Part shown: positions 57,779 through 64,000 of the stretch, one piece after another
Numbering within the stretch: position 1 is the first letter of the stretch
Layout: every line of letters begins with the position of its first letter
Source of the DNA: Xylona heveae TC161
Lineage: Eukaryota > Ascomycota > Xylonomycetes > Xylonales > Xylonaceae
Assembly: GCF_001619985.1 (NCBI RefSeq)
Contig: NW_017264203.1
Location: 1-64,000, forward strand
DNA: 64,000 nt
Direction of reading: 5' to 3'
Translations under genes and position numbers: made by a program
Notes under the pieces: model-generated
Told to the model about the DNA's origin: nothing
Database searches by the model: none
Seen by the model: the letters and a program-made list of their open reading frames with translations, nothing else

Positions 57779-60700
57779 ATGTCTGAGCATTCAGACACCG
57801 AGAAGACTGTGAAGTCTCATCACCCCGAAGAACCCAAGCTTCACAGCGAAGAGAGCTCAGATCGCGAGGGGGTGAGTTGTTCCTTGTCTCACATCCAACC
57901 CTCTCTCCAAGCAACTGAAACATAATGAACGGGCTCAATGTGTGATGGAGTATCCATGCCTCTGCACTGGATCCAAAACGCTGCTCCATCGTTATTACCG
58001 TCCTTTTTCCTGGGAAACGTTACTCTGCTAAATTTCCTTTGGCGGTGCTAACTGACTCCTCTGCTTAGGACACATTTGAAGATGCGGCCGATGCCCAGGA
58101 CGAGGCGCCGGGACAGCCTGCCTCACCACCGCTGGCCACGAGATCTCTCATTGAACGTCAGCCGTCATCCTCGTCAACCACAACACCAGCCGATCGAAAT
58201 TCATTAGACTCGTACAAGGACTCCGAATCGACCGAGACCGGACATAAGCCCACAGAAGAATCAGAAGCTGATGAATCAGAAGTTCAAAAGGGCGCACAAA
58301 AGTCCCCAAATCTTACCTCTCACCGAATCTCGGTTAGTTCGCTGGACGATGTTAACCTAGAGGGTGGCGATCCTGGACCGGTTATACATGAAGCTGCAAG
58401 AGTCAACGCGACGCCGAAATCAAATGGAGCGCCACCTGCTCCGCCGCCAAAGCTCCCGACCCGGGAACCGTCCGCTTCGTCCCAGAAATCGCATGGTCTT
58501 TCCGGCCCTCTCCCTTCTGTTCCATGGGGCCCGCCTCCCGTCCCAGAGAAGACAACAGCTCCCCCGCCACCACCTCCTACGAGAAAACTCACCGGTCCGT
58601 TTGCCTGGCTGTCGAGAAACACTAGCGCGCCTGCCAAGGAAGTCTCATCACCACCGACGCAAGCTGTTCGACGGAATACAGCTTCTTCCCTTGCTACATT
58701 GGGCAGCAACCCCGAACTGACGTTAAGCCGAATCGACGATGGCCATGAGTCGGACGCAAGCTCCGCAAGGCGGCCAGGGCGTAATAGTCTTCGAGACCGT
58801 TTCAAATTTTTACGAATGCGGGAGGAAGCCGGCATCACCTCCCTGGAGGAAGAAACAATCGAGTCCCCGAATAACCAGGGTGGAGCGCTTGCCGGCTTAA
58901 TTGGCCGTTCTGCCAGTGTCGGGCTAGGAATTGGAAGCCCAACTAGTCTGGCCGATGAGAAGGAAGGCGGCCTTGCGCGGTCTCCAGGCCCCTCACCAAT
59001 GCCCAATGTGCCTTCTGTCAACACCAATCTGGCACCCGGAACCGTCTCCGGCGTCTCAGCGGGGCCTTCTGCCATGACCGACCCTGCTGCGCCCGTGGAT
59101 TGGGATCTCTGGCAAAGCGTAGTCTACGAAGGCCCAGCGGCCGTTGCGCGATCGAGCGCGGATGAACTCAGCCGGGCCATTGCTAGTGGCATTCCCAGCG
59201 CACTGCGTGGTGTGATTTGGCAGGTGTTGGCTCAGAGCAAAAATGAAGAGCTCGAGGGTGTCTATCGGGATCTTGTCATACGAGGAACGGATAAAGAAAA
59301 GGCATTGGAAAAGCGGAAAGGCTCACAGCCTACTCCCAACTCCACATCATGGAACGCAGACTCGGAAGGTTCAAGTCCGCAGACGGCTGGCACCGGAAAA
59401 GAAAAGGAGTCACTGGCATCGTCGGCATCGTCCATGCACTCGGAAACTTCGACGCCAGCCACGACAGCTTCCAATGGCCTTGTATCTCCGCCGCCGACTC
59501 ACGAGAAGGATCCGGACGCTTTGGCGAAGGACGAAGCCCGGAGGAAACAACGAGCAAAAGAAGATGCAGCAGCCTTGCAGAAGCTGGAGAAGACCATCAA
59601 GCGCGACCTGGGCTCTCGCACCAGCTTCTCAAAGTATGCTATGAGTGCTGGGTTGCAGGATGGACTCTTTGGGGTGTGTAAAGCTTACGCCTTGTTTGAT
59701 GATGAAGTCGGCTACGCCCAAGGAATGAACTTTTTGGCCATGCCACTTCTGTTTAACGTAAGTGGTTGACGTTGAGAGACTTTTAAGTGCTATAACAGCT
59801 GATCTGAAATCATGTAGATGCCCGAAGAGGAAGCATTTTGTCTTTTGGTTCGTCTGATGAATCAGTACCGTTTACGCGACATGTTCGTCCACGATATGCC
59901 GGGTTTGCATCTCCATCTCTACCAATTTGAGCGACTTTTGGAGGATTTGGAACCAGCGCTATACTGTCATCTCCACCGTCGAGGCGTCAACCCAGAACTC
60001 TATGCGACTCAGTGGTTCCTTACTTTGTTTGCTTATAGATTTCCTTTGCAACTCGTGCTCCGCGTGTACGACTTGGTGCTGAGTGAAGGCCTCGAAGGCG
60101 CCATCCTCAAGTTTGGTATCGCATTGATGCAAAAGAATGCAGAGGCCCTGCTAGGAATGAATGACATGGTCGCTCTGTCATCGTTTCTCAAGGAGAAGAT
60201 CTTTGACGTGTACATTGACAAGGCCCCATCGCCTAGCTCGATACTCGAATCTGGCTTTTTCGGCAGCTCTGGAGGTGCCGATAAGGAGGTCTATCGCGCT
60301 GATGTTCTGGTCCGAGACGCTTGCGCCGTCAAGGTCACGCCTGAAATGCTCAAGACGTACACGCATGAGTGGGAAGAGAAGGTTCGCTCCGAAAAGGAAC
60401 GCGAGGCAGAGCTTGAGTCGCTCAAGTCGAGCAATATCCAATTATCGCACAAGGTGCGATCACTCGAGGAGCGGACCGAAAAGTTTGACACGGAACATGT
60501 CCAAGTGGCGTCGGAACTGGTGCGTACCAAGGTTGAGAAGGAGGAGCTCAAGGACGAGAATGAAGCGCTGCGAAACGAGATTGAAGAGCTCAAGGCCCTG
60601 GTTGAGCGTCAGCCGGCGGAGGTTGAGCAACGACTCAAGGAGGAGATGGATCGACTCATGCAACGCAACCTCGAGGTTCACAATGAGAACCAGTCACTCG

Positions 60701-60885
60701 AAGAACAAATGTCGGAAATGGAAAAGGACTTGGTAGATACAAAAGTGCAATTTGCAGAGGTATGTGATGCTCTGAAGCAGATTGAGTGGTTGTATGTGCT
60801 AACTTTGTGTCTTTTCAAGTTAAACTCGAATCATGAAACACTAAAGCAAAAGTGGAGTGACCTGCGAAAGGTTCTCGACGATTAG
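57779..60885 (+). CDS. GYP5: TBC-domain Rab GTPase-activating protein Gyp5-like
   Basis: Speeds GTP hydrolysis by Rab proteins (Ypt1/Sec4 type) in ER-Golgi and polarised secretion. Exons 57779-57871, 58069-59757, 59818-60759 and 60820-60885 join to 929 aa, starting MSEHSDTEKTVKSHH. The acidic N-terminus is disordered, with proline-rich runs (PPAPPPKLPTREP; PPPPPPTRKLTG) that could bind SH3 domains, as Gyp5 does with Rvs167. The TBC domain spans about residues 400-720: GIPSALRGVIWQVL, the arginine-finger region IKRDLGSRTSFSKY and the glutamine-finger YAQGMNF. A Ser/Thr/Glu insert of about 110 aa splits the TBC domain after its first helices. A long coiled coil (about 775-910) follows and the end is LKQKWSDLRKVLDD. 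The last intron is in frame, so an unspliced form would carry 20 extra residues. Confidence 0.95.
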
Positions 60886-61592
60886 AATGGGTGGGACTCA
60901 TTTTCTTTGACCATTTTTATTTTCAATTTTCTTTTTTTTCCTTTTGAGCATTGTCAAAGCTCAAATCTGGAACCCTGCACTTGCATCTCCCCGGCGCCAT
61001 GAGTTTATTGCTTATATACCCAGAGTGGTTATCTTTCTGATAAAAAAGGTTGTACGTAAGCTAGTCTACCTGGAACATGTAGAATTGACGTAAGAGATTT
61101 GCACAATGACTGGCAACGTTGATGTGACCGTACTGATTAAGATGCAAGTCAAGACGAAACATGGTCTTTTTTTTTTCTTTCTCAATTTCTTCTTTCAATT
61201 TCATCTTCTTTAATTTGTTCAAGTCCTAGTACTGCAGATTGTGAGCTGGCGCTTTCTAGCAATAAGATGCTCTGAATGATGCTTTGAATTTGCAACACGC
61301 AAAGCTGCTGCGTAGATATCACGCCCCTTCGCGTTACTTTCGCGACACGCCATCCCGCACTTTCACCTTCGGAGGTCGCTCCATGACCTCCGCCTCACCT
61401 CCGCGACAACCCAAGCCTGCGACCAAAATTCAGAGCTAATAGTCAGTCTATTGATCAACTGCAACACCATTGCTCACAATCTCAAGAATCTCCCAATCAT
61501 CAAACCACCAAAAAAAAAGGCAATTCTTAGCTGAATATCCACAATCGGGACACATACAAAGACTATCGCAAAACCACCACATTGGTAACAAA
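60886..61592. promoter_or_regulatory. GYP5 3' flank and CTF8 upstream region
   Basis: About 700 bases with T-rich 3' flank (60900-60960 and 61160-61220), then the CTF8 promoter and leader. No gene supported. Confidence 0.4.
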
Positions 61593-62351
61593 ATGCCTTC
61601 AATACCACTCTATCCTCCTTCACACAATCAATTAGATTCGTGCGCGTCAAATCCTTCTTCTGCTTCCTCTTCTGTTTCTGTTTCTGCGCCAGTCGCAGCA
61701 CCCGCACCCATACCCAACCCGCTTCCACCGCTCCTGCATACCCCGTCTGGTCTGGCCGTTATTGAAATGCAGGGAACCATCAACATGCCCAGCGCCGAAC
61801 TGGTGCACGACCTCGATGACGACGACGATGACGACGACGATGAACGCAGAGACGGAGAAGAAATGGAAGTGGAAATGGACGACGAGAGTCTCGCAAAAGG
61901 AGGACAGGCAGCCAAGCATAACAAACGGCCGAAAAGCAAAGCAGCATATGAAGCCGAGACGGCAATCGGACGCCTCGTGTTTCCGTATTATTCGCCCACG
62001 GAGCCTACTGACAATAAGTGGATGAAACGCGTTCATCTGTACGTGGGCAGACATCAGCGCATGACGGGCGAGGTGAAGAAGTTGGTTAATCCCTTGGCTG
62101 TCATTCGGCGGCGGCAGCAACAAGGACCGGTTGGTTCTGGGAAGGGGACGGCGAATGAAGTTTCGGAGAAGGGGGCGGATGTGGATATGGATGTGGATGT
62201 GGATGCGGATACTACGAGAGACGGCACGGCAGGGGAAAATCGAAATGGGTCAACGGCAAAAGGTGATGACGAAGAAGAAGAGCTCGAGATTGTGGATATT
62301 GTGCGGTACAAGATCCTCTTTTCGCAGCGGCCGGAACCGGTCAGTGGGTGA
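61593..62351 (+). CDS. CTF8: Chromosome transmission fidelity protein 8 (Ctf8)
   Basis: Small subunit of the Ctf18-Dcc1-Ctf8-RFC clamp loader for PCNA, needed for sister-chromatid cohesion. Single exon, 252 aa, starting MPSIPLYPPSHNQL. The diagnostic block is LLHTPSGLAVIEMQGTINMP, then AIGRLVFPYYSPTEPTDNKW and HLYVGRHQRMTGEVKKL, and the family ending IVRYKILFSQRPEPV. It carries an Asp run (DLDDDDDDDDDE) after the first block and a second acidic insert with alternating Asp-Met/Val (ADVDMDVDVDADT), so it is longer than the yeast protein. An in-frame upstream ATG at 61470 is less likely because its residues do not resemble the family. Confidence 0.9.
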   Translation: MPSIPLYPPSHNQLDSCASNPSSASSSVSVSAPVAAPAPIPNPLPPLLHTPSGLAVIEMQGTINMPSAELVHDLDDDDDDDDDERRDGEEMEVEMDDESLAKGGQAAKHNKRPKSKAAYEAETAIGRLVFPYYSPTEPTDNKWMKRVHLYVGRHQRMTGEVKKLVNPLAVIRRRQQQGPVGSGKGTANEVSEKGADVDMDVDVDADTTRDGTAGENRNGSTAKGDDEEEELEIVDIVRYKILFSQRPEPVSG

Positions 62352-62753
62352 TCATGTTCAAATTTTGAGCATCTTTTCATTTGGACAAGCGATCAGAGGG
62401 CTTGCAACCGGATGGACACTCCAATTGAGACGCAAAAGAAGATCTTGCAGGAAAACAGGGAAATGATACAAGATCATACATTGTTATGACTTGTCCATTT
62501 TCAAGACCATCTACTGGACCAGTAGAGACAAGTCGATCCCCACGAGCAAAGCTTCATCATTGAAACAGTCTCAACAATCTAAGTGTCGAACAATCGACGC
62601 GTCTACCCCGACCATGGAGTTCCATATCAAAACACGGACCCTTCGAGAAAAAAGAAGCACATCAACTCCAGGAACAACAATCTAGCAAAAAAAGGAGGAT
62701 GATCCACCCTAAACTCCAAACACGCCACATGCAGGACTCTTTCAATGCAAATT
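62352..62753. other. Convergent 3' ends
   Basis: Spacer between CTF8 and the 3' end of the right-edge gene. No gene supported. Confidence 0.4.
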
Positions 62754-64000
62754 CTATCCCAAGAGTCCAGTAAAAGCGAATTTCCTCGTCTCCATCTTCG
62801 GCGTTGGAATCTCCACCGTCTCATGGGCGGGATCATCTGCATTACTATCATCGCTTTCGCTTCTCTTCAACCGTTGCGGATCCCACGCATGCTGGGACCG
62901 CCACCCGGCGAGATCCTCGAGGATCTTGAGCATGCGCGCTTCTCCGCAGTCCAAGCAAAAGAGGACATCCTGGCATGCGAGCTTCATGCAAGCTGTGGTG
63001 CGGACGTAGCATCCATTCGAGAGCCAGCTTGTAGCGCAGACGTCACAGCCATTCTGTTCGTAGAGCTGAAGGAAGCTTGAGGGACGTTTGTTAGCTTAGT
63101 TCTTGCCGAATCTCTGGGCTCTCCTGCGATGCTACATGGACGTAAACATAAAAAAGGAAAAAGCAGAGCACATAAAAGAAAAGAAAGCCGCCGTGGGGTT
63201 TATGATGGTGGGGCGGGGAGGCGGGGAAGGGGACCATACTATTGCTTAATCTCCCTGCCAGTCAACTGCGCGCGCTCATATGCCTGCGGGCTCTCGCACT
63301 CATAAATCGCCATGCAGCCATGATTCTGCATATTCTGCACCACCGAGTTCTTATTGGCGCCGTACTGCGCATACGCAAAATACGTCACATTGTCCATGAA
63401 CCTGTTGATAGCGTCTGCGCAGAACTCTGGGCGGAGGAACCGACAATGGTCGTGCCGACTGCCGTATGCGTCGCCGTCGCAGTTTGATCTGACTTGTCGC
63501 GCGGGATACGCGTCTGGATGGCTATTGCGCCACTCGATGCCGCGGGATATATTGGCCCAGTATTCGAGATGGTTGGAGAGAATGTGATGGTGATGATGAT
63601 GGTGGTGCTTGTGCTTGTGTTTTTTATGTTTCTTCTCTTTCTTTTCATTTTTGTGCTTGTTCTTCTCATCTTTTGCCTCCTTGTTGCTCTTGTCATCCTT
63701 CTCATTCTTGCCATTCTCGTTCTTCTCATCCTTCTCCATTGTATTATGGATCTCATCCATGTCCTCCTTATCAGGATCACGTCTTTTATCCAAATTCAAT
63801 CCACTACCATCTTTTTTACCATCTTGTCCCATTTGCAAGCCATCTTTACCGTGGTTTTCCCTGCCCTTTCCAACCCTGCGCTGATGCGACCGCCTTTCCA
63901 ATATCTCCAGTATCTCCAATCGCTGCAGACCAGGCGGGTATATATTCATCGGCACACCAAACAGGTTCGCTCGCGACGGGAGAAGCACTGTCGTGTTTCC
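62754..64000 (-). CDS. His-run and Cys-rich protein, cut by the right edge
   Basis: The 3' part of a minus-strand gene: exon 63240 to beyond 64000, then a 164-bp intron, then 62754-63075, joined in phase. The visible part is about 360 aa. A hydrophobic-to-polar N-part (SRANLFGVPMNIYPPGLQRL) leads to a long Lys/Glu/Asp tract and a run of eight histidines. A conserved-looking domain follows: EYWANISRGIEWRNSHPDAY, RHDHCRFLRPEFC, FAYAQYGANKNSVVQNMQNH. After the intron come QLYEQNGCDVCATSWLSNGC, TTACMKLACQDVLFCLDCGE, then a charged tail ending FAFTGLLG. At least ten cysteines suggest disulfides or metal binding. The start and any signal peptide lie outside the window. No family recognised. Confidence 0.65.

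Noticed and set aside
1-64000. CRISPR arrays, rRNA genes, LTR or LINE elements
   Set aside because: No regular spacer-repeat arrays, no rRNA-like conserved blocks, and no reverse-transcriptase or integrase motifs were seen on either strand.

Overview
This window looks like nuclear DNA of a filamentous ascomycete. The genes carry many short introns (mostly 45-80 bp, GTAAGT/GTATGT donors), and the protein families are fungal. The form of the Tom1, Gyp5, Ctf8 and eS6 proteins fits a Eurotiales-like member of the Pezizomycotina (Aspergillus/Penicillium/Talaromyces kind); the genus is inference. I rebuilt gene models by hand from splice sites and checked reading phase where possible. Several genes have last exons or whole coding regions too short to show as long open frames. 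No tRNA, rRNA, CRISPR or retroelement was recognised.

Left part (about 1-23 kb) is accessory-like: AT-rich left edge; a 14-TM DHA2 drug/toxin-type efflux pump; a DUF3632 protein; a membrane protein of no family I recognise (4999-6330) with an open frame just upstream in the same phase; a ferric reductase; a small conserved fungal protein followed by an out-of-frame orphan coding fragment; a complete-looking Tc1-type DNA transposon (11456-12862) with TA duplication; an unrecognised two-frame gene; a two-exon Myb/SANT-like regulator; two small secreted cysteine-containing proteins transcribed divergently (17939-18559 and 19159-19513); an MDR oxidoreductase; and an FSH-type serine hydrolase.

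Right part (about 23.7-64 kb) is core-like: kynurenine aminotransferase (11 exons, with a 14-nt microexon); a large MYND-finger-like protein; a three-KH-domain RNA-binding protein; a LanC-like protein; ribosomal protein eS6 with a telobox-like promoter motif; ribose-phosphate pyrophosphokinase; the giant HECT E3 ligase Tom1 (about 4120 aa); the Rab GAP Gyp5; the sister-chromatid cohesion factor Ctf8; and a cysteine/histidine-rich gene cut by the right edge.

The best candidates for undescribed biology are the 4999-6966 membrane locus, the divergent pair of small secreted proteins with a direct repeat between them, the orphan fragment at 10352-10753, and the His/Cys-rich gene at the right edge. 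No multi-gene system that clearly works as one unit was found. The oxidoreductase and hydrolase (19953-22984) lie in a row on one strand and could be a small metabolic pair, but no backbone synthase is present.
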